In this document: piece after piece, positions 8,535-17,800 of the stretch | Layout of the letters: each line of letters begins with the position of its first letter | Numbering within the stretch: the first letter of the stretch is position 1 | Origin: CAVXFL01 sp963761015 | GTDB taxonomy: Bacteria > Pseudomonadota > Alphaproteobacteria > Acetobacterales > Acetobacteraceae | Length of the DNA stretch: 64,000 nt | Direction of reading: 5' to 3' | NCBI GenBank assembly: GCA_963761015.1 | Contig: CAVXFL010000020.1 | Location: 310,001-374,000, forward strand | Position numbers and translations under genes: made by a program | The notes under the pieces: generated by a model | The model's database searches: none | The model's input: only the letters and a program-made list of their open reading frames with translations | Told to the model about the DNA's origin: nothing

Positions 8535-9017
8535 TCAAGGCCCCGAAGGGCCCAAAAGCACCGGTTCGGGCAGGGTGACGAACTCCTCGTCGCCGGAATC
8601 GCCCGCACGGAACGTCAGGATCGCGAAGATCCCGTCGCGATCGAGCGGGGTCAGCGGATGGTGCCAGACGTCGGAGCGATACGTGATCGACTGTCGGCCG
8701 CTCGCCGCAAACACACGCGCCGCCGCCATGTCGGGACCGCCCGCCGGCGCGTGCGGCGCAACCACGACGAGATAGCGCGCGACATCGATCGGGACGAAGC
8801 TCTGCGAGGAGTAGCGATGCCGCTCCATCACGGTCGCCGTCAGCGGCAATCGCTGCCCGCCGACGGTCGCGAAGTCGAGATGCGGCCTGGCTTCCGCTCG
8901 CAGGTTCTGAAGCTCGTCGATCAGGCGGCGGCGGTGTTCGTCGGTGGCGTAGTCCACCACGGTTCCATACGGCGCGAACGCCGCCGCCGTCAGGGCCGTG
9001 ATCGCCAACTCACGCAT
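8535..9017 (-). CDS. allA: Ureidoglycolate lyase AllA
   Basis: 160 residues, the usual length for the family. The segments FAPYGTVVD, LTATVMERHRYSSQSFVPID, YLVVVAPHAP and SDVWHHPLTPLDRDG match ureidoglycolate lyase, which splits ureidoglycolate into glyoxylate and urea at the end of allantoin catabolism. Its start overlaps the puuE stop by eight bases. It is the distal gene of a long minus-strand operon beginning near 17.8 kb. Urease and allantoicase are not in the window, so the downstream steps must be elsewhere. Confidence 0.9.
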   Translation of the reverse strand: MRELAITALTAAAFAPYGTVVDYATDEHRRRLIDELQNLRAEARPHLDFATVGGQRLPLTATVMERHRYSSQSFVPIDVARYLVVVAPHAPAGGPDMAAARVFAASGRQSITYRSDVWHHPLTPLDRDGIFAILTFRAGDSGDEEFVTLPEPVLLGPSGP

Positions 9018-9936
9018 GGTGCGCGCTCTCGGGCGGGTGCCGCGCCAGCCAATGCCGGGCGATGTCGATGCGGCGGCAAATCCAGGCGTGGCGATGCCGC
9101 GCGACGTGGTCGAGGAAGCGCGCCAGCCCGGCCGCCCGCGCCGGATGCCCGATCAGCCGCGCATGCAGGCCGACCGACATCATCTTCGGCGTCCTGGTGC
9201 CCTCGGCGTACAGAAAGTCGAACGCATCGACGTGCATGGATATGTAATCCGCCGGAATTGTCAGGCCGCCGCCACCATATTTCATGTCGTTGTTCGTCAG
9301 GCTGTACGGCACCACCAGATGCGTCTTCCCGCCGACATCCATGTAATAGGGAAGCTCGTCGTTGTACGTATCGCTATCGTACAGGAATCCGCCTTCCTCG
9401 ACCAAGAGCCGCCGCGTGTTCACGCCGGGTCCGTAGCGGCAATACCAGCCGAGTGGACGCTCGCCGACGGTTTTTTGCAGACTGGCGACCGCGCGCTGGA
9501 TGTGCTCGCGCTCCTCGGCTTCGGGCAGCCGGAAATGCTCGACCCATCGCCAGCCGTGACAGCACACGTCGTAACCGGCCTCGCGAATGGCCGCCCCGAG
9601 ATCGGGGTTGCGTTCGATCGCCATGGCGCAGCCGAACACCGTGAGCGGCAATCCGCGCTCCTGGAACAGCCGCAATATGCGCCACACGCCGATGCGGCTG
9701 CCGTATTCGAACATCGATTCGGCCGCGAGATCGCGGTCGCCGCGGGGCACCCAGGATTGGCCCACCTCGGTCAACGTCGCCTCGGAAAACCCGTCGCCGT
9801 TGCCGATGGCGTATTCCGAGCCTTCCTCGACGTTGAGCACGAAATTGACCGCGACGCGCGCCCCGTCCGGCCAATCCGGGTTCGGCGGATTGCGACCGTA
9901 GCCGATCAGATCCCGTTCGCCGTTCTTCGCGATCAT
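9010..9936 (-). CDS. puuE: Allantoinase PuuE (polysaccharide deacetylase-like)
   Basis: 308 residues. The N-terminus DLIGYGRNPPNPDWPDG and the segments VNFVLNVEEGSE, RGLPLTVFGCAMAIERNP, YDVCCHGWRWVEHF and GWYCRYGPGVNTRRLL match the PuuE family, a cofactor-independent allantoinase of the polysaccharide deacetylase superfamily. It hydrolyses the hydantoin ring of allantoin to allantoate. It is embedded between an ABC permease gene (9 bases upstream) and allA (8-base overlap), which supports a ureide role. Confidence 0.92.
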   Translation of the reverse strand: MIAKNGERDLIGYGRNPPNPDWPDGARVAVNFVLNVEEGSEYAIGNGDGFSEATLTEVGQSWVPRGDRDLAAESMFEYGSRIGVWRILRLFQERGLPLTVFGCAMAIERNPDLGAAIREAGYDVCCHGWRWVEHFRLPEAEEREHIQRAVASLQKTVGERPLGWYCRYGPGVNTRRLLVEEGGFLYDSDTYNDELPYYMDVGGKTHLVVPYSLTNNDMKYGGGGLTIPADYISMHVDAFDFLYAEGTRTPKMMSVGLHARLIGHPARAAGLARFLDHVARHRHAWICRRIDIARHWLARHPPESAHHA

Positions 9937-9945
9937 TAGCCCCCC

Positions 9946-10950
9946 TTAGAACTGCTGCTCCTCGCGCCCGCGCACGATCTGCGACAATGTCACCGCAAGC
10001 ACAAGCGCGCCGCCATAGAACATATCCTGCACGAACGAACTGACACCCAGGAACACCAGTCCGGTGATGCCGGTCACCAGGAAATACACGGCGACCAGCG
10101 ATCCCCACGGATTGAACCGCCCCGGCACCACGCTGGTCGAGCCGAGGAACGCCGCCGCGAAGGCGGGCAACAGCAGCGACGCACCCGAAGACGGATCGGC
10201 CGCGCCCTGGGTTCCGGCGTACAGCACGCCGCCGATCGCGCCCATCAGGCTCGACGCCACCAGACAGCCGAGCCGCACCCGATCGGTGTCGATTCCCGAC
10301 AGCCGCGCCACCTCGCGCCCGCGCCCCACGAACAACAGCCGCCGCCCCATGGCCGTGTGTTCCTGCACGTACCAGAGCGCGATGCAGACCGCGAGCGCGT
10401 AATAGAACTCCAGCGGAATCCCCAACACACGATCGACGATCACGTACTGGATCAGCGCCGGGTCGAGGCCGCTGATGGTCATGGAGCCGCTGATCCAGAG
10501 CGTGAGGCCGTGCAGAAACGTGCCGGTGCCGAGCGTCACGATCAGCGAATGAATCCGGAACACGGTGATGAACAGGCCGTTGATCAGCCCGATCAGCACG
10601 CCCGCCGCCATCGCCGCCGCCACCGCGAGCCAGATCGGCACGCCGAGTTGCACGTTCAGCACGGCGATCAGCATGGAGGAGAACGTCAGCACGTACGCGA
10701 TCGACACGTCGAAATCGTTGGCCGTGAGCGGGATCAAGAGGCCGAGCGTGACCACCACCAGCACCGCCTGCGAGCCGAGTGTGCTGGACAGATTGGCCCA
10801 CGTGAAGAAGGTGGTCGGCTCCAGGATGCCGAACCCGATAACCAACAGCAGCAGCGCCGCGATCAGGCCGTAGCGCTCGGCGAGGTCGATCAGTCGCTGC
10901 CGGTCCATGCGCGCCGGCGCGACCGGCGTTGGCCGGACGCGCTCGCTCAT
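9946..10950 (-). CDS. CUT2/RbsC-type ABC transporter permease (cassette A)
   Basis: 334 residues with about nine to ten membrane spans and the BPD_transp_2 family pattern, including ANDFDVSIAYVLTFSSM, LINGLFITVFRIHSLIVTLGTGT and MGRRLLFVGRGREVARLSGI. Such permeases normally import sugars or nucleosides, yet this one sits in an operon with allantoinase and ureidoglycolate lyase, so a ureide, nucleobase or nucleoside substrate is likely. It is the only permease in the cassette and probably forms a homodimer. Its ATG overlaps the ATPase stop. Confidence 0.88.
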   Translation of the reverse strand: MSERVRPTPVAPARMDRQRLIDLAERYGLIAALLLLVIGFGILEPTTFFTWANLSSTLGSQAVLVVVTLGLLIPLTANDFDVSIAYVLTFSSMLIAVLNVQLGVPIWLAVAAAMAAGVLIGLINGLFITVFRIHSLIVTLGTGTFLHGLTLWISGSMTISGLDPALIQYVIVDRVLGIPLEFYYALAVCIALWYVQEHTAMGRRLLFVGRGREVARLSGIDTDRVRLGCLVASSLMGAIGGVLYAGTQGAADPSSGASLLLPAFAAAFLGSTSVVPGRFNPWGSLVAVYFLVTGITGLVFLGVSSFVQDMFYGGALVLAVTLSQIVRGREEQQF

Positions 10951-12524
10951 GCGGCGACCTCCGCGACCTCCGGCGCCGCCGCGCCGGCCTGGTAGCAATG
11001 CTCCGCGATCGCTTCCTTGGAGAGGTCGTCGCGCGACAATTCCGCCACGATCCGGCCGCGCGCCAGGATCAGCACGCGGTCGCAGATCGCGGCGAGTTGG
11101 TCGTAATCCGAACTCGCGCAGAGCACGCCGGCGCCGCCGACGGCCGCCTCGCGGATCGCCTCGAAAACCTTGAAGCGGGCACCGACATCGACGCCCTGCG
11201 TGGGCTCATCCAGCAGAATCAGTTTCGGCTTGCCTTGCAGCCATTTGGCTAGGACGACTTTCTGCGCATTGCCGCCGCTCAGCGCGGAAACCGGCAGCAT
11301 CGGCCGGTTCGGCGTCACGTCGAAACGCCGCCCGAGTTCCGCCGCAAGCCGCACCATCTGCCGCCGCGCCAGGGCGAGCGGGCGAAATTCCGTGCCGAGC
11401 ACGGGCATGGTGACGTTGTCCACGATCGGCAGCGCGCCGATCACGCCCGCCGTCGCACGATCGCCGGGGATCAGCACGATGTGGCCGGAAACCGCCTCGG
11501 CAGGCGTGAGCCGGGTCAGATCGCGCGTGCAGCCGTCGATCGCGATGCTGCCGGCCGAGGCACGCGTCGCGCCGTAGAGCAGATACGGCACCTGCTCGTA
11601 ACCGGAGCCGAGCAGTCCGGTGATGCCGAGGATCTCGCCGCGTCCGATCCGCAGCGACAGATGCTCGATGAACGGTCCGGTCAATCCCTTCACCACGACC
11701 AGCGGCGCGGCGCGATTGACGACGGCGGACTTGCGCGCCACCGGCGCGAGCGCGCGGCCGATGATCAGCCGGACAAGATCGTCCTTGCCGGTCTCGCGCG
11801 TCGTGACGGTTCCGGCGACGCGGCCGTCGCGCAGCACCGTCGCGCGATCGGTGATCTCCAGCACCTCGTCCACGTCGTGCGAGACGAAAATCACGCTGGC
11901 GCCGTGGCCGACCACGGTGCGGATCAGCGCGAACAGCCGATCGACATCGTGCTTCGGCAGGAACGGCGTCGGCTCGTCCAGCACCAAGACGCCGTTCGCC
12001 GATTCGGCGATGCCACGCATCTCCTCCATCGCGCGCACGATCGCCAGCAGCGCGCGCTCGACACCCGATAGTTTCGATACCTGGACCTCGGGATCCAGCG
12101 CGAGATCGTAGCGCGCGAACACGCGCCGGGCACGCGCCGCTTCCCGCCGCCACGAGACGGCAACCGAGTGCGACGCCGCCATGCGCCCGAGGAACAAGTT
12201 CTCCACGACGGTGAGCGAGGGAATCAGCCCGAGATGCTGATGCACGAAGCTGATGCCCAGCGCGCGGAAGCGCCCCGCCGGCAGCGGCAGCACCACGCGC
12301 TCGCCGTTGACGAACAGTTCGCTGCCCGGATCGGGCGCGTGATAGCCAGCCAGCACCTTGATGAGCGTGGACTTGCCCGAGCCGTTCTGCCCGAGCAGCC
12401 CGTGCACCTCGCCGGGAAGGAGTTGGAAATCGACGCCGGCGAGCGCCTTCTGCCCGCCGAACGTCTTCGACAGATTGCGGAATTCGAGGGCGAGCGGAAG
12501 CGCGCTCGCCGTGGCACCGCTCAT
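10947..12524 (-). CDS. CUT2-type ABC transporter ATP-binding protein, two ATPase domains (cassette A)
   Basis: 525 residues with tandem ATPase domains as in RbsA/MglA. Domain 1 has Walker A GQNGSGKST, Q-loop VHQHLGLIPS, a degenerate signature LSGVERALL and Walker B VLVLDEPT. Domain 2 has a degenerate Walker A (TGLLGSGYEQ), a clear LSGGNAQKVVLAKWLQ signature and LILLDEPTQGVDVGA. A degenerate Walker A in domain 2 is typical of this family. The start at 12524 overlaps the stop of the binding-protein gene (ATGA). Confidence 0.9.
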   Translation of the reverse strand: MSGATASALPLALEFRNLSKTFGGQKALAGVDFQLLPGEVHGLLGQNGSGKSTLIKVLAGYHAPDPGSELFVNGERVVLPLPAGRFRALGISFVHQHLGLIPSLTVVENLFLGRMAASHSVAVSWRREAARARRVFARYDLALDPEVQVSKLSGVERALLAIVRAMEEMRGIAESANGVLVLDEPTPFLPKHDVDRLFALIRTVVGHGASVIFVSHDVDEVLEITDRATVLRDGRVAGTVTTRETGKDDLVRLIIGRALAPVARKSAVVNRAAPLVVVKGLTGPFIEHLSLRIGRGEILGITGLLGSGYEQVPYLLYGATRASAGSIAIDGCTRDLTRLTPAEAVSGHIVLIPGDRATAGVIGALPIVDNVTMPVLGTEFRPLALARRQMVRLAAELGRRFDVTPNRPMLPVSALSGGNAQKVVLAKWLQGKPKLILLDEPTQGVDVGARFKVFEAIREAAVGGAGVLCASSDYDQLAAICDRVLILARGRIVAELSRDDLSKEAIAEHCYQAGAAAPEVAEVAA

Positions 12525-13621
12525 TTCAGCTCCCACAGCTTCGCGTAGCCCTCGAGATAGGCGTCGCCGTAGCCCTTCGAGAGTTGCGGCGGCACCCCCG
12601 CATCCTTGGCGTTCGCCTTCGTGAAGATGTAGAACGGGATGCGCGGGTTCACCATCGGCATGCCGCAGAGCAGGCGCATTTCGTCGTCGATGATGCCGTG
12701 CCCGATCCAGTCCAGGTTCTCGCCAATGTCCATCTGCACCTTGCCCTGCTGCACCAGGCCGAGCACGAAGGGCGTGCCGTTGAAGGCATCGATCTTCACG
12801 CGGTCTGCGCTGTTGGTGAGCGTGACGGCCGGCACCACGAACTGCGACATGCTGTCATAGATGACGATGATGTAATTGATCGATGGATCGGCAAGCAGCG
12901 CGGAGCGCACGTTGGGCGTGATGCGCGTCGCCCAGTCGACCACCGGCACGTTGATTACCTTCTGGCGGCAATTCGCGCAGTGCTTCATTTCGGCGTTGAT
13001 GCCGTCCATCATCGACTTGGTGGAGAGTATCTCGCCGGAAATCAAAGTCAGCGCGTTCAGGTGGCCCTTCGTCTGCACCACCGCCCAGTCGACCAGCAGC
13101 GCGCCGGCCTTGAAGTAGTCGATCGGCACGTCGCCGTTGGCCCACTTCTTGACCTCGGCGCTCTGCTCCAGCCCGTTGTAGTGCGAGGCGATCACCGGGA
13201 TATGGTGGGCGCGGGCCGCCATGACCTGCGGCACCAGCACGCGCGGATCGGTGCCGCCGAGCATATCGATCAGGCTGACGTTCTCGTTGATGGCGGCGTC
13301 CATGCCCTGGACCCATTGCGAACTCTGGCCCTGGTTCTCCCAGGTGATGAACTTGAACCCGGCCTGCGCCGCCGAGGCCGCCATCGCCTTCTCGATATTG
13401 GCGGTGAACGGATTGGCGCTGGAAACCGGGATGCTGAAGATCGACTTGCCCTTCATGCACTGACGGGCGTTGAACGCCGGGCCGGGCGCGACGAATTTCG
13501 GCTTCTTCACGAACGGCGCCAATTGCTGCTGGAAGAACGCAAGGTCGTCGGCCCTGGCCGATCCCGCGGCCGCCAGCAGTCCCAAGCCCAGCGCGAGCCC
13601 GCGCAACACGTTCCGCACCAT
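12521..13621 (-). CDS. Periplasmic substrate-binding protein of CUT2 ABC transporter (cassette A)
   Basis: 366 residues. A signal peptide (MVRNVLRGLALGLGLLAAAGSARA) is followed by a periplasmic-binding fold like RbsB: SIFSIPVSSANPFTANIEKAM, a central hinge region and FNGTPFVLGLVQQG. Three cysteines (RQCMKG, KHCANC) are unusual for a sugar-binding protein. It captures the ligand for the adjacent permease and ATPase. The sugar family name should not be taken as proof of a sugar ligand given the neighbouring ureide genes. Confidence 0.87.
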   Translation of the reverse strand: MVRNVLRGLALGLGLLAAAGSARADDLAFFQQQLAPFVKKPKFVAPGPAFNARQCMKGKSIFSIPVSSANPFTANIEKAMAASAAQAGFKFITWENQGQSSQWVQGMDAAINENVSLIDMLGGTDPRVLVPQVMAARAHHIPVIASHYNGLEQSAEVKKWANGDVPIDYFKAGALLVDWAVVQTKGHLNALTLISGEILSTKSMMDGINAEMKHCANCRQKVINVPVVDWATRITPNVRSALLADPSINYIIVIYDSMSQFVVPAVTLTNSADRVKIDAFNGTPFVLGLVQQGKVQMDIGENLDWIGHGIIDDEMRLLCGMPMVNPRIPFYIFTKANAKDAGVPPQLSKGYGDAYLEGYAKLWELK

Positions 13622-13746
13622 CACCGCTCTGTCCCCCCTTCGTTGCGCGCCGCCGCGCATCCGCTGCGGCGCAGTAACGCAATCAGTAATGCAAGTTGAA
13701 GGCCAAACCCCATTGGGACGCAACCCGGATGCCGCGCGGCTTTGCG

Positions 13747-14782
13747 TCAATGCAGCGCCGCCGCGGCGCCCAGCACGGCCTGGAACGCGGTGAAGGAGCG
13801 CTCGATATCGGCGCGCACAATATCGCGCACGATGAAGACCAGGCGCGACTGGCGCCAATCCGCCGGCCAGGCATCGAGGTGCTGCGGCGCGTGCACCAGG
13901 TGCTGCACCGCGTTCACCACCACCGGTCCAGCCGCCCCGGCCACGCGCAACAGCCCCTTCACCCGCAGCACGTCCGCGCCGTGGCTGTGCAGCAGCAACG
14001 TGAACCAGACCGCGAAGACATTCCAATCCACGCTGTCGTCGAACGTCAGCGTGAACGCATGAATGCGCGCGTCGTGCCGGGCGCTGTCGCCGGTGTGCGC
14101 GTGATGCGCGTGGTCCTTCTCCGCCGCTCGGCGGTGGGCGCCGATCTCCGCCGTGGCAACACCGCTGTCGACCGAATCCTGCCGCAGCAGCAGGCTTGCC
14201 GGCGGCGGCGCGTTGGCCGAACGCCACCGCGGCGCGGCGGGGTTCAGCCTCTCCAGCCGGTTTTCCAAGGCGGCGATCGCCGCCGCCTCGGCAATATCCG
14301 CCTTGGTAATCACGATACGGTCGGCCAGTGCCGCCTGCTTTACCGATTCTGGCTGGGAATCGAGATGCGCCGCGCCGTTCACCGCGTCCACCGTCGCGAT
14401 CACGTTGCCGAGCCGGAAATGATGCCGGATTTGCGGTTCGTGCATGATCGTCGAGAGAATCGGGGTCGGATCGGCCAGCCCCGTGGTCTCTACCACCAGT
14501 CGCGCGAACGCCACCTCGCCGCGCTCGCGCCTGGCATGAAGGCCGCGGATCGACGCGGATAGGTCGCCGCGAATCGTGCAGCAGATGCAGCCGGACTTCA
14601 TCAGAACCACATCGCCGCGCACGTCCTCGATCAGGTGGTGGTCGAGGCCGATCTCGCCGAATTCGTTGATCAGCACGGCGCAATCGGCAAAGCCGGGACT
14701 GGTCAGCACGTGACGCAACAGCGTCGTCTTGCCGGAGCCAAGAAAGCCAGTGAGCACATGAACCTGAAATCGGCGTGCTCAT
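13747..14782 (-). CDS. CobW/G3E family GTPase, probable metallochaperone (N-terminal frameshift)
   Basis: Walker A LTGFLGSGKTT, the metal-binding motif SGCICCTI, the segment VETTGLADPTPI and a TKAD nucleotide motif identify a COG0523 GTPase. A histidine-rich stretch (DHAHHAHTGDSARHDARIH) before the C-terminal domain is typical of zinc chaperones. The main frame opens at 14757 without an ideal start. An ATG at 14780-14782, overlapping the upstream stop as ATGA, gives MSTPIS in another frame; removing one C at 14763-14764 joins them as MSTPISVHVLTGFLGSG. In the family these GTPases supply zinc or related metals, here plausibly to the metallohydrolases of the operon. Confidence 0.85.
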
Positions 14783-15087
14783 CGGCGCGCGCGCTCGGCG
14801 ATACGGGCGATCAACGCCGGGTCGAGCGGATCGAGGCGGCGGCCGAGCATGCGCCCGGCCTCCTCCCACGCTTGCGGCAGCGTGTCGACCACCGCGCGTT
14901 GTCCGGTCGCGCCCGAGACGACGAATTGCGCGCCCTGCCAGTCGTCGAGCCGCATGGCGAACGCGCCGAGCACGGCGTTGGCGGCGCGCACGCGGGCGAG
15001 GCGCTCGGCGCGGCGGGTTTGGCCGCCGCCGAACGCCTCGCGTGTCGCCCAATGCTCCTCGCCGAACGCGCCGCACAGCGCGCACAT
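14779..15087 (-). CDS. Small CxxC protein next to CobW
   Basis: 102 residues beginning MCALCGAFGEEHW, so a Cys-x2-Cys pair and a His-Trp lie at the very N-terminus, suggesting metal binding. The rest is basic and helical (RRAERLARVRAANAVL), followed by a compact domain with FVVSGATGQRAVV and a C-terminal helix. I do not recognise a characterised family. It starts 10 bases after the upstream deacetylase and its stop overlaps the CobW start, so it is co-translated with that GTPase. A role in metal transfer is inference only. Confidence 0.72.
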   Translation of the reverse strand: MCALCGAFGEEHWATREAFGGGQTRRAERLARVRAANAVLGAFAMRLDDWQGAQFVVSGATGQRAVVDTLPQAWEEAGRMLGRRLDPLDPALIARIAERARR

Positions 15088-15097
15088 GAGGCCGCGC

Positions 15098-15979
15098 CTA
15101 CTTCTTGCGCGGCGCGCGGCGCGCGAAATCGTCGGCCATCTCGTTCATCGTGACGAAGCGCACGCCGCGATGGCGGACGATGTAGTGATAGAGCCGCTCC
15201 AGCATCATCAGCACCTGCGGCCGGCCGGATACGTCCGGATGGATGGTGATGGGGAAGACCGCGTAGTCGTATTCGCGATACACCCAGTCGAACTGGTCGC
15301 GCCACAACTGCTCGATATCGTGCGGGTTGACGAAGCCGAAGCTGTTCGGCGCCTTCTTGATGAACATCATCGGCGGCAGGTCGTCGAGATACCAGCTCCC
15401 GGGTATTTCGATCAGATCCGTCTCGTGACCCCGCTTCAGCGGCATCATCCACTCGCTGGCCTTTTTCGAATAGTCGATCTTGGTCCAGCTATCGCCCACC
15501 CGGACGTAATACGGTTGGTGATCGTGGTGCATCAAGCTGTGGTCGTATTTGAAGCCCTTCTTGAGCAACAATTCGTTGGTGATCGGACTGAACTCCCACC
15601 ACGGCGCCACATAGCCGGTAGGGCGCTTGCCGCCCAGCTTCGTGACCAGCTCGATGCACTTCTCGAGCACCTCCTCCTCCTGCGCCGGCGTCATCGCGAT
15701 CGGGTTCTCGTGGCTGTAGCCGTGCACGCCGATTTCGTGGCCGGCATCGGCCACCATCTTCATTTGCTCGGGAAAGGTCTCGATCGAGTGGCCGGGGATG
15801 AACCATGTGGTCTTGATGCCGAACCGGCGGAATAATTCGACCAGGCGCGGCGCGCCGACCTCGCCCGCGAACAAGCCGCGCGAAATGTCGTCCGGCAAAT
15901 CCTCGCCGCCATAGGACCCGAGCCAGCCCGCGACGGCATCGACATCGACGCCGAAACCGCAGAGAATCTCCTTCGCCAT
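15098..15979 (-). CDS. Polysaccharide deacetylase family protein, probable cyclic imide hydrolase or PgdA-like
   Basis: 293 residues. The order CGFGVDVDAVAGWLGSYGG, LFRRFGIKTTWFIPGHSIE, AGHEIGVHGYSHENP, GYVAPWWEFSP and PITIHPDVSGRPQ matches the NodB-fold group that includes Helicobacter PgdA-like enzymes and bacterial cyclic imidases. Metal ligands are likely the Asp of VDVDA and the two His of HGYSH. There is no signal peptide, which disfavours peptidoglycan deacetylation and favours a cytoplasmic small-molecule hydrolase. The neighbours (asparaginase, allantoinase) support cyclic imide or amide opening. The start at 15979 has an AGGAGAAAG ribosome binding site. Confidence 0.82.
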   Translation of the reverse strand: MAKEILCGFGVDVDAVAGWLGSYGGEDLPDDISRGLFAGEVGAPRLVELFRRFGIKTTWFIPGHSIETFPEQMKMVADAGHEIGVHGYSHENPIAMTPAQEEEVLEKCIELVTKLGGKRPTGYVAPWWEFSPITNELLLKKGFKYDHSLMHHDHQPYYVRVGDSWTKIDYSKKASEWMMPLKRGHETDLIEIPGSWYLDDLPPMMFIKKAPNSFGFVNPHDIEQLWRDQFDWVYREYDYAVFPITIHPDVSGRPQVLMMLERLYHYIVRHRGVRFVTMNEMADDFARRAPRKK

Positions 15980-16023
15980 GCTTTCTCCTCCTTCTCCCAA
16001 ACCCGACGTATAGGCCGCTCGCG

Positions 16024-17001
16024 TCAGCCCGCCAGCGCGGCGACGCGCTCGGCGATCTGTGCCGCTGACAATCCGGCGCCGAGCAGCACGGAGAGCAGCA
16101 CGCGCGCCTTCACGCCGGTCAGATCGCCGGCGAAAATCGCCCCGGCATCGACCAGATCCTTGCCGCCGCCGTCGCCGTAGATCGGTTGCACGCGCCCTTG
16201 CGGGCAGCGCGAGGTGACGAGCACCGGCACGCCCGCCGCGACCGCCTCGCGCACCCCGGCGACCACGGCGAGATTGGCGTTGCCGCGGCCAAATGCCTCG
16301 ACGACAAGGCCTCTGGCGCCGCTCTGCATGGCGCAGCGGATAAAGCGCGCATCCGAGCCGATCACCAGCTTGACCAGATCCACCGCCGGCTCGACCCGCC
16401 CGGTGGCGATCGTCGCACGCAGCAGTGGCCGGCGATGCAGCACGATGCGGTCGCCGTCGATTTCACCGAGTTTGCCGTGCTCCATCGAGGTGAACGTGCC
16501 CACGCGATAGGCATGTGTCTTGGTGGCATCGCGCGCGGCATGGAATTCCTGGTCGAACAGAACGACCGCCCCGAGCGCCGCGAGACCGGACGCCGCGAGA
16601 CGCAGCGCGCCGGCGAGGTTTCGCGGTCCGTCGGTGTCCGGCTCGTCGGCGTGGCGCTGCGCGCCGGTGAACACGACCGGCTTGTGGCTCCCGACCACCA
16701 GGTCGGTGAGGAACGCGCTTTCCTCCATGGTGTCGGTGCCGTGCGTGACGGCGACCCCGGCGACATCCGCCCGAGCGAGATGCCGCGCAACCCGTTGCGC
16801 CAGACGAAACGCGGTATCCAGATCGAGGTTGAAGCTGGCGATCTTGCAGAACTCATCCACCTCGACGGCGATGTCGGCCAGGTTGTCGCGCAGCAACCCG
16901 ACCAACTCGTTGCCGCTCGCGCTCGCCCTGACATTGCCGCGCGCCAAGTCCACCCGCGAGGCGATCGTGCCGCCGGTGCTGACCAGAACGACGCGCTTCA
17001 T
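16024..17001 (-). CDS. Type II-like asparaginase
   Basis: 325 residues. The two catalytic threonine motifs are present: VVLVSTGGTIASR at the N-terminus and VTHGTDTMEESAF in the middle. The segments KPVVFTGAQRHADEPDTDGP and HGKLGEIDGDRIVLHRRPL fit the family. It hydrolyses L-asparagine (or a related amide) to aspartate and ammonia. No signal peptide is seen, so it acts in the cytoplasm. Its ATG overlaps the stop of the GntR regulator gene, making it the first enzyme of the operon. Confidence 0.9.
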   Translation of the reverse strand: MKRVVLVSTGGTIASRVDLARGNVRASASGNELVGLLRDNLADIAVEVDEFCKIASFNLDLDTAFRLAQRVARHLARADVAGVAVTHGTDTMEESAFLTDLVVGSHKPVVFTGAQRHADEPDTDGPRNLAGALRLAASGLAALGAVVLFDQEFHAARDATKTHAYRVGTFTSMEHGKLGEIDGDRIVLHRRPLLRATIATGRVEPAVDLVKLVIGSDARFIRCAMQSGARGLVVEAFGRGNANLAVVAGVREAVAAGVPVLVTSRCPQGRVQPIYGDGGGKDLVDAGAIFAGDLTGVKARVLLSVLLGAGLSAAQIAERVAALAG

Positions 17002-17789
17002 GCCGCGCCGACCTTCGCGCGCGCGGCGGCGAGTGCCGGCGCCGCGAAGGGCGCCTCGCCCGCGCCGGCAGCGGGGCCCGGGGTATTGCTCAGCGCGATG
17101 CCGACGCGATCGGCCGCGCGGGTGATGTGCAGGCGCATATAGTATTCCGCGCCGTCCGGGTCGCGCTGCGCAATCGCCTGCACCAGCTTCTCGTGCTCGT
17201 CCACCGTCTCCCACACGCGTTCGCGGCGCGCGACCGGAACGCGCTGGCTTTCCAGAAACACGGCGCGATAGTTCTCGTGCAGATCGGCGAAGATGCGGTT
17301 GTTGGAGAGCAGCATGATGCGGTGATGCAGCTCGAAATCCGCCTGCGACGAGGCGACGAAATCGAGCCGCCTGGTGGCGCCCTTGTGCTGCTGAACGATG
17401 TTGCGCAGCTCGGCGATCTCGGGGTCGGTCACCGCCATGGTCGCAAGCTGCGCGGCGTAGCTCTCGGTGAGCAGCCGGAACTGATAGACCTCGCGCAAGG
17501 TGTAGCGGTTTGAGAAGCGCCAGATCGGTGCGTGCGCGGACTCCGCCGTGTTTTCGGCTTCGGCATGGTCGGAGACGAAGGTGCCGCGTTGCGGCTCGAT
17601 GCGCACGAGGCCCAGCGTTTCGAGCGTCGACAACGCCTCGCGCAACGACGCACGGCTCACCGCCAGTTGCTGCGCCAGCCGGCGTTCGGCGGGCAGGCGC
17701 TCGCCGGCGGCGAACTCGCCGCTCAGGATCATCGCCTGAATCCGGCCGACCGCCGATTGCGATACGGGCGATCGCACGCTGCTGCTCAC
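16998..17789 (-). CDS. FadR/FCD-subfamily GntR transcriptional regulator
   Basis: 263 residues. The N-terminal winged helix shows the GntR pattern GEFAAGERLPAERRLAQQL and SRASLREALSTLETLGLV. The C-terminal helical FCD domain has the metal/ligand histidines in FELHHRIMLLSNN. Such regulators usually repress catabolic operons and respond to a small acid or amide intermediate. The GTG start at 17787-17789 is chosen because GGGAGGA lies just upstream and the GntR domain begins soon after. Its promoter region carries three TGGTCnGACCA-type palindromes, which fits autoregulation and control of the divergent Opp-type operon. Confidence 0.9.
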   Translation of the reverse strand: MSSSVRSPVSQSAVGRIQAMILSGEFAAGERLPAERRLAQQLAVSRASLREALSTLETLGLVRIEPQRGTFVSDHAEAENTAESAHAPIWRFSNRYTLREVYQFRLLTESYAAQLATMAVTDPEIAELRNIVQQHKGATRRLDFVASSQADFELHHRIMLLSNNRIFADLHENYRAVFLESQRVPVARRERVWETVDEHEKLVQAIAQRDPDGAEYYMRLHITRAADRVGIALSNTPGPAAGAGEAPFAAPALAAARAKVGAA

Positions 17790-17800
17790 TGTTCCTCCCA

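Noticed and set aside
12521..15085. A single 854-codon minus-strand frame covering the binding protein, the CobW region and the small CxxC gene
   Set aside because: Only the last third encodes the binding protein with its own signal peptide; the upstream part is out of frame with the conserved CobW protein.
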